NCBI GenBank assembly: GCA_030429455.1
Contig: JAUIFC010000005.1
Coordinates: 1 to 52,124 of the forward strand
Source: Bacteroidia bacterium
Lineage (GTDB): Bacteria > Bacteroidota > Bacteroidia > Flavobacteriales > Flavobacteriaceae
Length of the DNA stretch: 52,124 bases
Reading direction: 5' to 3'
Below the pieces are notes generated by a model. That model was not told where the DNA came from. It was given only the letters and a program-made list of their open reading frames with translations, and did not search any database. Shown piece by piece: positions 33,368 to 43,678 of this stretch (within the stretch, counting starts at the first letter, position 1; the number at the start of each line of letters is the position of its first letter). A program made the translations under genes and the position numbers.

Positions 33368-34900
33368 TTAATGTTTAAAATGTCTTTTTCCAGTCATAAC
33401 CATAGATAACCCATTTTCAGTGCAATAATCTATGCTTAATTGATCTTTTATCGATCCACCGGGCTGGATAACAGACGAAATACCAGCATTGTGAGCGATT
33501 TCTACACAGTCTGGAAAAGGAAAAAATGCATCGCTGGCCATCACCGCGCCATTTAAATCGAATTCAAAGTGTTTAGCTTTTTCTATGCTTTGTTTAAGAG
33601 CATCAACCCTCGAGGTTTGTCCAGTGCCACTTGCCAAAAGTTGCTTGTTTTTTGCAAGTACAATGGTATTCGATTTCGTGTGTTTGCAAATTTTTGAAGC
33701 AAACACCAAATCTTCAACTTCTTGATCAGTAGGGGCTAGCTCTGTAACCACTTTAAAATCTTCCTTTTTGTCTGTAAGGTTGTCGCGGTCTTGAACCAAT
33801 AAGCCATTGAGACAAGTTCTAACCAATCTATTCTCGAAGGAAGACTGTTTTAAAATTAAAAGCCTTCGGTTTTTCTTTGATTTTAAAATTTCTAGAGCTT
33901 CATCTTCAAAATGTGGTGCAATAACGACTTCACAAAATAAAGAGTTAATCTCTCTAGCTGTTTCTAGATCTATTTTGGTATTTGATACTAAAATACCGCC
34001 AAAAGCAGAGATTGGGTCGCCAGCCAATGCATCCTTGTAAGCTTCTAAAACTGTGTTTCTTTGTGCTAGTCCACAAGCATTATTGTGTTTTAAAATAGCG
34101 AATGTAGGAGCTTCGTCAATAAATTCATTTATCAAATTTACCGCGGCGTCGATGTCAAGTAAGTTATTATAAGATAAGTCTTTACCGTGAAGTTGCTTTA
34201 AGCAATCTTCAAAATTACCATAAAAACTAGCAGATTGATGTGGGTTTTCACCATACCTAAGAGACATCATGTTGTTTTCGGTCAATCTAAGTTTATGATT
34301 GGTTTTAGGAGCGTTTAAATAAGAGAAAATAAGCGTATCATAATTGGATGATACTGCAAATGCATTTACTGCAAAGCTTTTTCGTTCTTCAATTGTTGTG
34401 TTTAATGTGTCTTTTTGAAGAATATCAAGCAAAGGTTTATAATCTTCTTGAGAGGCTACACAAAGTACATCTTTATAATTTTTAGCAGCAGCTCTGATTA
34501 AAGAAATGCCTCCAATATCAATTTTCTCGATGATATCCTCATGGCTTAATCCAGCCTTGACTGTGTCTTCAAATGGATACAAATCTACAATTACCAAATC
34601 TAATTCAGGAATCTCAAATTCTTCAAGTGTTTCCGAATCATCAGCAATGGCTCTTCTGCTTAGAATACCTCCAAACACTTTTGGGTGTAAAGTTTTTACT
34701 CGACCACCTAATATAGATGGATAATTGGTTAACGTATCAACGGCAATAACTTCTGCACCACAAGATTCAATAAATTTTTGTGTCCCACCAGTAGAATATA
34801 TCGTAACGCCATGATTAATCAAAGAGGTAACAATAGGCTCTAAGCCATCTTTGTTAAATACAGAAATTAATGCAGACTTTATTTGTTTTTCTTGAGACAT
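33368..34900 (-). CDS. purH: Bifunctional AICAR transformylase / IMP cyclohydrolase
   Basis: A 510-residue enzyme catalysing the last two steps of purine synthesis: formylation of AICAR and closure to IMP. The N-terminal MGS-like cyclohydrolase domain (about 1-195) has SALISVFNKDGL and GVTIYSTGGTQKFIE, with GGRVKTLHPKVFGGIL. The transformylase domain shows LRYGENPHQSASFYG and the catalytic AILKHNNACG. The C-terminus is the expected SMVMTGKRHFKH. It has its own TAnnTTTG promoter and precedes mreB by 40 bases, an order conserved among Flavobacteriaceae. Confidence 0.97.
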   Translation of the reverse strand: MSQEKQIKSALISVFNKDGLEPIVTSLINHGVTIYSTGGTQKFIESCGAEVIAVDTLTNYPSILGGRVKTLHPKVFGGILSRRAIADDSETLEEFEIPELDLVIVDLYPFEDTVKAGLSHEDIIEKIDIGGISLIRAAAKNYKDVLCVASQEDYKPLLDILQKDTLNTTIEERKSFAVNAFAVSSNYDTLIFSYLNAPKTNHKLRLTENNMMSLRYGENPHQSASFYGNFEDCLKQLHGKDLSYNNLLDIDAAVNLINEFIDEAPTFAILKHNNACGLAQRNTVLEAYKDALAGDPISAFGGILVSNTKIDLETAREINSLFCEVVIAPHFEDEALEILKSKKNRRLLILKQSSFENRLVRTCLNGLLVQDRDNLTDKKEDFKVVTELAPTDQEVEDLVFASKICKHTKSNTIVLAKNKQLLASGTGQTSRVDALKQSIEKAKHFEFDLNGAVMASDAFFPFPDCVEIAHNAGISSVIQPGGSIKDQLSIDYCTENGLSMVMTGKRHFKH

Positions 34901-34923
34901 AAGAACTGTTGTGTAAATTTTTG

Positions 34924-34931
34924 CAAAAATA
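34924..34931 (-). promoter_or_regulatory. purH -7 promoter element (TATTTTTG)
   Basis: The minus strand reads TATTTTTG, 23 bases upstream of the purH ATG. Confidence 0.55.
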
Positions 34932-34988
34932 GGTTTTAAGAATTAATTATTACTAAAAAGAGTGATCGAAATTTTAATTTATATCACC

Positions 34989-35025
34989 AAAAAAACCTCA
35001 CAAGTTTTTAAGGCCTGTGAGGTTT
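34989..35025 (-). terminator. Intrinsic terminator of the large surface-protein gene
   Basis: AAACCTCACA (34993-35002) pairs with TGTGAGGTTT (35016-35025); read on the minus strand it is followed by seven T. It lies 22 bases past the stop of the upstream gene. Confidence 0.85.
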
Positions 35026-35046
35026 AAATAATCGGTAGAAAAATCT

Positions 35047-38000
35047 TTATTTTTTAATTAGTTTTTTATTAAATTCTCCTCTGTTTGTTTCAACTTTTAA
35101 GAAATAGATACCTTGCTGTAAACCGCTGATGTTTAGTATATCATTTGCGTCAAAGGTTTTAATCTGTCTTCCTTGCATATCAAAGAGTACAATCGATTTA
35201 ACTTGAATTGAAGATGGAAGGTCTATATTGAAAATATCATAAGTAGGATTTGGATAAACTTTAATTTGGTTGAAATCAAATTGACTTGTACTTAGATTAT
35301 CTGTAACTGTTGTAACTGTTGTATTTGTTTGAACAGGCAAGTTGGAATCAAAATGAATATGAGCTGTATTTTGTATGAATTCGCCAGTTTGGATATCGGA
35401 TTTTGGTCTAATTTTGTATGAAATATATCCAATACTGCCCTCCGCGTCGTTAACTACATTGGGTAGATTTATATTATCAAAGTAAATATTAATCTGTTCA
35501 CCGTCCATGATTTCAACGCGGTAATTATGACTTGCACTTGTAGGATGGAAAGTAGACCAGTCCAAATTGTGATGTATAGTATCGGTAATTCTGACATTCT
35601 GCACATTAGTGGTTCCTAAATTTTGAAATCTAATTCTAAAGTCCAAATATTGATCAGTATCCTCGTGATTAATTTCATTACCCTGCATCACCATTATGTT
35701 GTTAGGGTTCATTGCGTTGACTACAGTCTGATTAAAGTGTGTCGTATTGTCTTTAGCATTAGCATCATTGGCATCTGGCGTGATGTGCGCAGTCCAAGGT
35801 AAAATTTCTCCATCGGATACTTGAGGCCAATCAGCATTTTGCATCGTAAGTGTAAAGCTTTTCGTCGAAAAAGGATCGATATCTACTAAATCGAAATTTA
35901 AAAGATTTTGAGCATTTCCAGTCGGTACAGCAGAGGAAGTTATTAAGCTTTGTAGGTTGTCATCATAAGCTAACGAAACCTGTGCGTTAGGTACAGTTTG
36001 CGAACCATTATTTGTGATGATAACCTCATAATCTATTTCAGCACCTGGCATGGCATCTTCTAATGCAATCATGTTAATTGCTAGGTCATCAACTTGTTGA
36101 ACTACTGAAATACAGAAATCTACGTTGTCTATAGTCTCGTTTTGTCCTGTAAATGTGATGTTTTGCGATGCTGGCGTCGAAGTAAAATTACTATTAAGGT
36201 TCAACACACTTATAGTGTAAGAACCAGCAGCTAAAGCAGCGCTGTATTGTCCATTTTCGTCAACCGCAACACTCATGTCTTGCGTGCCATTATTGATATT
36301 AACCATGTAGTTTGACAATCCAAGATCAATGGTATTGCAGCCATCGTTATTTTTGTCATATAGTACATTACCTGAAACATAGTTCAGAAGACCGCAACCA
36401 ACAGTAATGTCTATCGGATTTATGTTAGAACTGTTTGCACAACTTATGCTAAAATCCGAAACAACTTGAACCGTTATCGTATCTCCCGAAGATTGAAACC
36501 CTAAACCGCTTAGGTCGCCTTGGTTGCCATCGCCATTATAAAGTTCTGTGCCATCAGAATCCAGAACGATAAACTGATCAAAAATAACTTCAATATCACC
36601 AGAATTCACAGTCAAGTTAAGCGTAGACCCATTTGTGTTGGTATAGGTATATTCTTCAACAGAAGAGTCGCCATAACAAAAAACGGTGTTTACAGGACCG
36701 ACTGAACAATCTACAAAATTGGTCGTACAAGCTTCTTGTGTGAGTTCACCTGAAACAATTTGGCAATTGGCATCTTGATTATTATTTACACTTAGCTGAA
36801 CTATAGTTCCATTAGGATAAGGTCCAAAAGTGAAAACTCCGCTAGATGAGGTTGTTTGAGATGGACTGCCTTGATTGTCTGTTATACTCAAATCTGTTGC
36901 CGAACCTAAATCGGTGATATTTGCTTCAACATAAAATTGTGGTGCATTCAAACAATCGTCAATGATATTAAAATCTACCATAGGATTTGCACAAGTAGCA
37001 CAACTAACGGTCAAATCTATGGGGTCGATATTAGGATTGTCCTGACAACTGGAAACGAAGCTTGCGTCGACTTGGACGGTAATCGTATCTCCACTGGACT
37101 GAAAAGTCAAACCGCTTAAATCGCCCAGATTTCCCCACCCATTATAGAGTTCGGTGCCATCAGAATTTAGAACTATAAATTCATCAAAATGCTCTTGAAC
37201 ATCTCCAGAATTTACGACTAAATTTAGGACAGAGCCATCACTACTGACATACGTGTATTCTTCTACCGTTGCATTGTCATAACAGAAAACAGTATTGACT
37301 GGGCCAACAGAACAATCTACTAGGTTTGTTGTGCAGGCATCCTGAGTTAGATTATCTGAAACTATCACGCAATTCGGGTCTTGATTATTTAGGGCGGTTA
37401 GTTGTACTAAAGTACCGTTCGCGTAGGGGCCAAAAGAAATTATACCTGCGGATGACGCGACTTGAGCTGGGTTGCCTTGATTGTCGGTGATGTTCAAATC
37501 TGTTGCCGAACCTAAATCGGAAACATTAGCTTCGATAAAAAACTGTGGGGCATTCAAACAATCATCTACTAGGTCAAATGTTACTTCTGCATTGATACAT
37601 GTTGCACAACTGACAGTAAGGTCAATTGGGGCAAAGAGGCCATTGCCAGAATTACTTTGACAGCTTATGGAAAAGTCGGCATCGACTTGAACTGTAATGG
37701 AATCTCCCGAAGATTGAAATGCCAATCCGCTTAAATCGCCTTGATTTCCCCATCCATTATAGAGTTGAGTGCCATCAGAATCTAAAACTATAAAATCATC
37801 AAAATGCTCTTCAACAAGACCAGAATTTACAATTAAATTTAAAACTGAACCATCACTACTTATATAAGTGTATTCTTCTAAAGTTGAATTGTCGTAACAA
37901 AAAACGGTATTTACTGGACCAACCGAGCAATCAACAAGATTTGTTGTGCATGCATTTTGTGTAAATACTTCGGAAATTAGTTGGCAATTAACGTCTTGAT

Positions 38001-39225
38001 TATTAGAAACACTTAGCTGAACGTCAGTACCATTAGGATAAGGTCCAAAACTTACAATACCTGTCGAAGAAGCTATCTGAGGCGGATTACCTTGATTATC
38101 TGATAGGCTTAAGTCGGTTGCAGAACCTAAGTTTATAACATTGGCTTCAACATAAAATTGAGGTGCATTAATGCAATCGTCAATCAAACTGAAATCTACA
38201 ATCGGATTTGCACAAGTGGCACAACTTACGGTAAGGTCTATAGGATTTATATTAGTATTGTCCTGACAACTAGAGGCGAAGCTTGCATCGACTTGGACAG
38301 TAATGGTATCTCCAGTAGATTGGAACGCTAGACCACTTAAATCGCCTAGATTTCCCCATCCATTATAAAGTTCTGTGCCATCGGAATCTAAGACTATAAA
38401 CTCATCAAAATGCTCCTGAACGTTTCCAGAATTTACAATTAAATTAAGCACGGAGCCATCATTAGTAATGTAGGTATATTCTTCAATTGCAGCATTGTCA
38501 TAACAGAATACTGTATTGACAGGCCCCATTGAACAATCTACGACGTTTGTTGTACAAGCATCTTGAGAAAATGATTCTGAAACTATTTGACAATTCACAT
38601 CTTGATTATTGTTTACGGTAAAGTCCACAGAAGTTCCGTTAGGGTATGGGCCAAAAGTATAAACACCAGTTGAAGAAACAGTCTGGGCTGGATTACCGAG
38701 GCTGTCACCAATATTTAAGTCGGTTGCCGATCCGAGACTAGAGACATCAGCTTCAACAAAAAATTGGGGTGCATTTATGCAGTCATCAATCAATTGAAAA
38801 TTTACTATTGGATTGGCGCAAGTTGCACAACTTACTTGCAGGGTTATTGGGTCGATATGTGGGTCAGTTACACAATTTATGATGAAATCTGAAATTACTT
38901 GCACAGTAATCGAATCTCCAGTCGATTGAAAAGCTAGGCCACTTAAGTCACCTTGGTTGCCATAACCATTATATAGTTCAGTGCCATCAGAATCTAAAAC
39001 AACAAATTCGTCCCAATGGTTTTCAACATCTCCAGAAATGACAGACAAATTGATAGAAGAGCCATCATTACTCACATAGGTATACTCTTCAATCGTATTG
39101 TCATCGTAGCAAAACGTAGTTACAATTGGACCATTTGAGCAATCTACTGTGATTTGTGAGGATTGCGCATTTAAAGCGAAAAATGACACAATAAATGTCA
39201 TCAGATAGAAGTAATTTTTTTTCAT
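35047..39225 (-). CDS. Large repetitive surface protein with type IX secretion sorting domain
   Basis: A 1392-residue exported protein. The signal peptide is MKKNYFYLMTFIVSFFALNAQS. Five copies of a CUB-like module follow, each with VDC...GP..T.FCY, EEYTY, DEFIVLDSDGTELYNG and GNQGDLSGLAFQS-type lines; four of them continue with a second module (CATCANP...INAPQFYVEA...FGPYPNGT), giving a roughly 202-residue period. A single SdrD B/CarboxypepD-like segment (about 935-1040, SGNVLYDKNNDGCNTIDLGL) and a DUF11-like/DUF7619 region (about 1045-1310) come next. The last 80 residues are a T9SS type A sorting domain (VYPNPTYDIFNIDLPSS, LFDMQGRQIKTF, GIYFLKVETNRGEFNKKLIKK). It is probably displayed on or released from the cell surface through type IX secretion; an adhesin-like role is inference. 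Confidence 0.88.
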   Translation of the reverse strand: MKKNYFYLMTFIVSFFALNAQSSQITVDCSNGPIVTTFCYDDNTIEEYTYVSNDGSSINLSVISGDVENHWDEFVVLDSDGTELYNGYGNQGDLSGLAFQSTGDSITVQVISDFIINCVTDPHIDPITLQVSCATCANPIVNFQLIDDCINAPQFFVEADVSSLGSATDLNIGDSLGNPAQTVSSTGVYTFGPYPNGTSVDFTVNNNQDVNCQIVSESFSQDACTTNVVDCSMGPVNTVFCYDNAAIEEYTYITNDGSVLNLIVNSGNVQEHFDEFIVLDSDGTELYNGWGNLGDLSGLAFQSTGDTITVQVDASFASSCQDNTNINPIDLTVSCATCANPIVDFSLIDDCINAPQFYVEANVINLGSATDLSLSDNQGNPPQIASSTGIVSFGPYPNGTDVQLSVSNNQDVNCQLISEVFTQNACTTNLVDCSVGPVNTVFCYDNSTLEEYTYISSDGSVLNLIVNSGLVEEHFDDFIVLDSDGTQLYNGWGNQGDLSGLAFQSSGDSITVQVDADFSISCQSNSGNGLFAPIDLTVSCATCINAEVTFDLVDDCLNAPQFFIEANVSDLGSATDLNITDNQGNPAQVASSAGIISFGPYANGTLVQLTALNNQDPNCVIVSDNLTQDACTTNLVDCSVGPVNTVFCYDNATVEEYTYVSSDGSVLNLVVNSGDVQEHFDEFIVLNSDGTELYNGWGNLGDLSGLTFQSSGDTITVQVDASFVSSCQDNPNIDPIDLTVSCATCANPMVDFNIIDDCLNAPQFYVEANITDLGSATDLSITDNQGSPSQTTSSSGVFTFGPYPNGTIVQLSVNNNQDANCQIVSGELTQEACTTNFVDCSVGPVNTVFCYGDSSVEEYTYTNTNGSTLNLTVNSGDIEVIFDQFIVLDSDGTELYNGDGNQGDLSGLGFQSSGDTITVQVVSDFSISCANSSNINPIDITVGCGLLNYVSGNVLYDKNNDGCNTIDLGLSNYMVNINNGTQDMSVAVDENGQYSAALAAGSYTISVLNLNSNFTSTPASQNITFTGQNETIDNVDFCISVVQQVDDLAINMIALEDAMPGAEIDYEVIITNNGSQTVPNAQVSLAYDDNLQSLITSSAVPTGNAQNLLNFDLVDIDPFSTKSFTLTMQNADWPQVSDGEILPWTAHITPDANDANAKDNTTHFNQTVVNAMNPNNIMVMQGNEINHEDTDQYLDFRIRFQNLGTTNVQNVRITDTIHHNLDWSTFHPTSASHNYRVEIMDGEQINIYFDNINLPNVVNDAEGSIGYISYKIRPKSDIQTGEFIQNTAHIHFDSNLPVQTNTTVTTVTDNLSTSQFDFNQIKVYPNPTYDIFNIDLPSSIQVKSIVLFDMQGRQIKTFDANDILNISGLQQGIYFLKVETNRGEFNKKLIKK
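36390..39150 (-). repeat. In-gene tandem repeats of about 606 bp
   Basis: Equivalent points of the repeat (the DCS..GP codons) fall at about 36702, 37308, 37921, 38527 and 39135, giving periods of 606, 613, 606 and 608 bases. There are four full two-module units and one additional first half. Length differences are in multiples that keep the reading frame or are balanced by local indels. Confidence 0.85.
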
Positions 39226-39278
39226 TTCTTTTAATTTTATTAATCAAATATTAAAGCAAAGAGACAATTAGTCTGGAA

Positions 39279-39307
39279 ATCTTTTTAAATCAAAAATTTA
39301 AAAAGAT
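39279..39307. repeat. 12-bp perfect inverted repeat upstream of the surface-protein gene
   Basis: ATCTTTTTAAAT (39279-39290) and ATTTAAAAAGAT (39296-39307) are perfectly complementary around CAAAA. It lies 54-82 bases upstream of the surface-protein start and may be a leader hairpin or an operator. Confidence 0.6.
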
Positions 39308-39645
39308 GCTTATATTTATCTCCCTACGGCATTTAAAAGCCTTAGTTCGAGCATTCTTAAAACTCAAACAACTGTTTTTTATAAATTACTACTTCCTGCA
39401 AGCCAATTAACACACATTTAACTTATGTCGAATATCAATTCATAGTTAATAAATCTGAGATGACAAATTTTAGTAAGATGTACAATAATCACTTCTTAAA
39501 TCAGACGTCTTTTTTTCAATCTTATTCTTGGAATTCAGATGTATCGACATAAGGATAGAATTACGTAAAAATTGAAACTTTAAATAGCTTATTTTCAGTC
39601 AATTAATTTCTTTTAAATTTTAAAGAAAAAAAATTAAACAAAAAC

Positions 39646-39675
39646 TTGCATTTTTCGTCAAAAAAATTACATTTG
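39646..39675 (+). promoter_or_regulatory. Full promoter of the DUF2795 gene
   Basis: TTG (39646-39648), a 19-base spacer and TACATTTG (39668-39675) match the Bacteroidota -33/-7 promoter. The ATG is 22 bases beyond the -7 box. Confidence 0.65.
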
Positions 39676-39697
39676 CAAAAATTAAAATTCTAGTAAT

Positions 39698-39919
39698 ATG
39701 TATTGGACTTTAGAATTAGCATCCTACTTGAGCGATGCGCCTTGGCCAGCGTCTAAAGACGAATTAATAGACTATGCAATACGTACTGGTGCTCCTTTGG
39801 AGGTAGTTGAAAATCTACAGTCTATAGAAGACGAAGGAGATAATTATGAATCTATTGAAGAAATATGGCCAGACTATCCAACAGATGAAGATTATCTTTG
39901 GAACGAGGACGAATATTAG
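39698..39919 (+). CDS. Small DUF2795 family protein
   Basis: A 73-residue, very acidic protein starting MYWTLELASYLSDAPWPASKDELIDYAIRTGAPLEVVENL. This is the DUF2795 pattern of a small helical domain; the C-terminal 30 residues are dominated by Glu, Asp and Tyr. Function is unknown. It has its own strong promoter and terminator and sits upstream of secA, a neighbourhood shared by many Bacteroidota. Confidence 0.85.
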   Translation: MYWTLELASYLSDAPWPASKDELIDYAIRTGAPLEVVENLQSIEDEGDNYESIEEIWPDYPTDEDYLWNEDEY

Positions 39920-40227
39920 TCGTCAAAAAAAGACATTGTGTTAAAAAAAGCTCCAAATAATGGGGCTTTTTTTATAGTCAGTTAGAGCAGTGATAAAATT
40001 AAACTATCAGAAGTTTTCTGCGACTTTATCTTGAATACAAGAAATATGTTGTATTCTAATATTCTAGCTAAATCTAAGTTAAACTGTCTAATGTTCATGA
40101 GTTAAAAATCATGACAATTCCTTGACATTTTGGCATGTAAATGTTCTAAGTGTTTTATTTTTCTTCCATCAAAGTATCATAGCATGTTTTTTGATTATTT
40201 TTGAAGCTTCATTATATAACGTAAATT
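39920..40227. other. Intergenic region upstream of secA
   Basis: About 308 bases. It contains the DUF2795 terminator and two copies of TCATGA (40095-40100 and 40109-40114). No good TAnnTTTG element, small gene or riboswitch is recognised; the secA promoter remains unassigned. Confidence 0.4.
39943..39973 (+). terminator. Intrinsic terminator of the DUF2795 gene
   Basis: AAAAAAAGCTCC (39943-39954) pairs with GGGGCTTTTTTT (39962-39973), including one G-T pair, with a 7-base loop and T-run. Confidence 0.85.
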
Positions 40228-43200
40228 ATGGGAATTTTAGATTCTGTACTTAAAGCCTTTGTAGGCGATAAAACCCAAAAAGATCTCAAGCAAATTAATC
40301 CAATTGTAAAGCAAATCAAATCTTTTGAAAGTGCATTAGCAGCCTTAGATTTAGAGCAATTAAGACAAAAAACAGTTGAATTTAAATCAAAAATAAACGA
40401 AGCTAACAAGGAGGAAATAGCTGAAATAAAGGAGCTTAAGTCCAAAGCAGATACTACTGAAGATATTGACGAAAAGGAAAGCTTTTTTGACCAGATCGAC
40501 GAACTCGAAAAACAAATGTACGAGAACTCCGAAAAAGTCTTGGACGAAATTCTCCCAGAGGCGTTTGCAGTGGTCAAAGAAACTGCAAAGCGTTTTTGCA
40601 ACAATACATCGCTTGAAGTTCATGCAACCGAATTTGACAGAGAGCTATCGGCGACCAAAGATTACATAACATTGGAAGGAGACAAAGCGATTTGGTCAAA
40701 TTCTTGGGATGCCGCAGGCAAAGCCGTAACTTGGGATATGGTACATTACGACGTCCAGCTCATAGGTGGTATTGTAATGCATCAGGGCAAAATTTCTGAA
40801 ATGCAAACGGGTGAAGGTAAAACCCTAGTGGCGACGCTTCCACTATACTTAAATGCCTTGACAGGCAATGGCGTCCATTTGGTAACTGTCAACGATTATC
40901 TAGCAAAAAGAGATAGTGCCTGGATGGCACCAATATTTCAGTTTCATGGCTTAAGCGTGGATTGTATAGATTATTACAAGCCAAATTCTGCCGAGCGAAG
41001 ACGAGCATACAAATGCGATATCATTTATGGTACAAATAATGAGTTTGGGTTCGATTATCTAAGGGATAACATGAGTCACTCTACTGACGATTTGGTTCAA
41101 GGTAAACACAATTATGCCATTGTCGATGAGGTCGATTCAGTATTAATAGACGAGGCAAGAACACCATTAATTATTTCAGGTCCAATTCCTAAAGGAGATG
41201 TGCACGAGTTTGATGAGTTAAAACCAAAAATCAATCAACTTGTTGATATCCAGCGTAAGTTTTTGTTGAAAGAATTAGCAGAAGCCAAAAAATTAATTGC
41301 TGCTGGCGAATCCAAAGAAGGTGGGTTAAAGTTATACAGAGTCTTTAGAGGGTTGCCAAAAAACAAAGCACTTATTAAATATTTGAGTGAAGAAGGGGTT
41401 AAGCAATTACTTCAAAAAACAGAGAATTTTTACATGCAAGACAACAACCGGGAAATGCCAAAGGTTGATGTTGATTTATATTTTGTAATTGAAGAAAAGA
41501 ACAACCAGATAGACCTTACAGACAAAGGTGTTGATTATTTATCAGGAAAAGAGAACCCAGACTTCTTTGTAATGCCAGAAATCGGAACTGAAATTGCTAA
41601 GATTGAAGCCGAAAATCTTCCAAAAGACGAGGAGATTGCTAAAAAGGAAGAACTTTATAGAGATTTTGGAGTCAAAAGTGAACGCATCCACACTTTGAGA
41701 CAACTTCTTAAAGCATACACGCTTTTTGAAAAAGATACAGAATATGTCGTCATGGACAACAAAGTGAAAATTGTCGATGAACAAACTGGACGTATCATGG
41801 AAGGTAGACGCTATTCTGATGGTTTACATCAAGCAATCGAAGCCAAAGAAAATGTAAAAATCGAAGATGCAACGCAGACGTTTGCTACAATTACCCTTCA
41901 GAATTATTTCAGAATGTACAACAAACTTTCTGGAATGACCGGAACAGCTGTAACGGAGGCAGGCGAATTTTGGGAAATCTATAAGTTGGATGTTATAGAA
42001 ATACCAACGAACAGGCCGATTGCTCGAAACGACAAAGAAGATTTGGTTTACAAAACGAAAAGAGAAAAATACAATGCAATAATAGAGGATGTTGTAAATC
42101 TATCTAACGCGGGGAGACCAGTTTTAATAGGGACAACTTCGGTTGAAATTTCTGAATTGTTGAGTAAGATGTTAAGCCGTAGAAAAATAAAACACAATGT
42201 CCTTAATGCCAAATTACATAAACGTGAAGCCGATGTTGTAGCGGAAGCGGGAAATAGTGGTATTGTCACAATTGCGACCAATATGGCAGGGCGTGGAACG
42301 GATATTAAACTTTCTGATCAAGTAAAAAATGCGGGCGGTTTGGCTATTATTGGTACAGAGCGACACGATTCTAGACGTGTTGATAGACAGCTAAGAGGTA
42401 GAGCCGGACGACAAGGAGACCCAGGAAGTTCTCAGTTTTACGTCTCTTTGGAGGATAATTTAATGCGTTTGTTTGGAAGCGAAAGAATCGCTAAACTCAT
42501 GGATAGAATGGGTTTAAAAGAGGGTGAAGTTATTCAACATAAAATGATTTCAAATTCTATAGAACGCGCCCAAAAGAAAGTAGAGGAAAACAACTTTGGT
42601 GTTCGTAAGCGACTATTGGAGTACGATGATGTCATGAATGCACAAAGAGAAGTCGTTTATAAGAGAAGGTTTAATGCCTTATTTGGTGAACGGTTAAAAA
42701 TTGATATCGCCAATATGATTTATGATACCACCGAAAGTATTGTAAACGCCAACAAACAAACCGAAGACTTCAAAAACTTTGATTTTGAGTTAATTCGATT
42801 CTTTTCAATGGAATCGGCGATAGACGAAACGGAGTTCAAGGGCATACAAAGTGATAAACTTATCAATAATGTTTTCAAAGTTGCGTATGATAAATATATG
42901 GATAAGATGCAGAGAAGTGCAGATTCTGCTTTTCCAGTTATCAAGCAGGTTTATGAAAAAGAAGGTAATAAGTTTGAGCGTATTGCAGTTCCATTTACCG
43001 ATGGGCAAAAAACACTTCAGGTGGTTACAAACCTCGAGAAAGCCTATAATAGTGAAGGTAAGCAACTAGTTACAGATTTTGAAAAAAACATCACTCTAGC
43101 CATTATCGACGAAACTTGGAAAAATCATTTAAGAAAAATGGACGAGCTTAAACAAAGTGTGCAGTTAGCAGTTCACGAACAAAAAGATCCGTTATTGATT

Positions 43201-43593
43201 TATAAGTTTGAAGCTTTCGAACTATTTAAAGGCATGGTGGACGAAGTAAATAAGGACGTAGTATCTTTCTTGTTTAAAGGCGAATTGCCAGATAGAGGTA
43301 ACACCAACATTAGAGAAGCCTCTCGTCCAAGAAGAAGAGAAAAAGTCGAAACCAGAAAAGATGAAATCCAAAACCTGGATGAAAGGGCGGCTGCAGCACG
43401 TCAAGCTGGAGAAAGCGCAAGTAATCAGGAAAGACAAGTCGTTGAAACCGTTGTGAGAGATAAGCCTAAGATTGGAAGGAACGATATGGTTACGATAAAA
43501 AATATTCAAACCGGAGAAAATAAGAGTTTAAAATACAAAAAAGCACTCACAATGCTTAACAGAGGGAATTGGGTACTTGTTGATGAAGAGTAA
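40228..43593 (+). CDS. secA: Preprotein translocase ATPase SecA
   Basis: A 1121-residue ATPase that drives proteins through SecYEG. Walker A is MQTGEGKT (192-199), the DEAD-type Walker B is [15 protein letters not shown] near residue 300, and helicase motif blocks [12 protein letters not shown] and [19 protein letters not shown] follow. An extra stretch of about 150-200 residues (roughly 330-520) lengthens the first nucleotide-binding domain, as usual in Bacteroidota. The C-terminus is charged and ends [11 protein letters not shown]; the cysteine/histidine zinc motif that binds SecB in proteobacteria is absent. The gene seems to stand alone and is essential in known bacteria. Confidence 0.97.
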   Translation: MGILDSVLKAFVGDKTQKDLKQINPIVKQIKSFESALAALDLEQLRQKTVEFKSKINEANKEEIAEIKELKSKADTTEDIDEKESFFDQIDELEKQMYENSEKVLDEILPEAFAVVKETAKRFCNNTSLEVHATEFDRELSATKDYITLEGDKAIWSNSWDAAGKAVTWDMVHYDVQLIGGIVMHQGKISEMQTGEGKTLVATLPLYLNALTGNGVHLVTVNDYLAKRDSAWMAPIFQFHGLSVDCIDYYKPNSAERRRAYKCDIIYGTNNEFGFDYLRDNMSHSTDDLVQGKHNYAIVDEVDSVLIDEARTPLIISGPIPKGDVHEFDELKPKINQLVDIQRKFLLKELAEAKKLIAAGESKEGGLKLYRVFRGLPKNKALIKYLSEEGVKQLLQKTENFYMQDNNREMPKVDVDLYFVIEEKNNQIDLTDKGVDYLSGKENPDFFVMPEIGTEIAKIEAENLPKDEEIAKKEELYRDFGVKSERIHTLRQLLKAYTLFEKDTEYVVMDNKVKIVDEQTGRIMEGRRYSDGLHQAIEAKENVKIEDATQTFATITLQNYFRMYNKLSGMTGTAVTEAGEFWEIYKLDVIEIPTNRPIARNDKEDLVYKTKREKYNAIIEDVVNLSNAGRPVLIGTTSVEISELLSKMLSRRKIKHNVLNAKLHKREADVVAEAGNSGIVTIATNMAGRGTDIKLSDQVKNAGGLAIIGTERHDSRRVDRQLRGRAGRQGDPGSSQFYVSLEDNLMRLFGSERIAKLMDRMGLKEGEVIQHKMISNSIERAQKKVEENNFGVRKRLLEYDDVMNAQREVVYKRRFNALFGERLKIDIANMIYDTTESIVNANKQTEDFKNFDFELIRFFSMESAIDETEFKGIQSDKLINNVFKVAYDKYMDKMQRSADSAFPVIKQVYEKEGNKFERIAVPFTDGQKTLQVVTNLEKAYNSEGKQLVTDFEKNITLAIIDETWKNHLRKMDELKQSVQLAVHEQKDPLLIYKFEAFELFKGMVDEVNKDVVSFLFKGELPDRGNTNIREASRPRRREKVETRKDEIQNLDERAAAARQAGESASNQERQVVETVVRDKPKIGRNDMVTIKNIQTGENKSLKYKKALTMLNRGNWVLVDEE

Positions 43594-43678
43594 AAAGAAA
43601 AACAACGCGATTCAAAGTTGCTTATCTTTCAGTATGATAACGTCTTTCATCCAAATTATACGCTTCTAAAGCATTACA

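Larger units (their letters stand above)
39226..39697. other. AT-rich divergent intergenic region
   Basis: This 472-base gap lies between the surface-protein gene and the DUF2795 gene. It contains a 12-bp inverted repeat (39279-39307) and the DUF2795 promoter, listed separately. No clear -7 box for the surface-protein gene was found, and no coding or RNA gene is apparent. Confidence 0.5.

Noticed and set aside
40090-40140. TTGACA-like and TCATGA motifs upstream of secA as a sigma-70 promoter
   Set aside because: Bacteroidota primary sigma factors use TTTG/TAnnTTTG, and no matching -7 box is spaced correctly.
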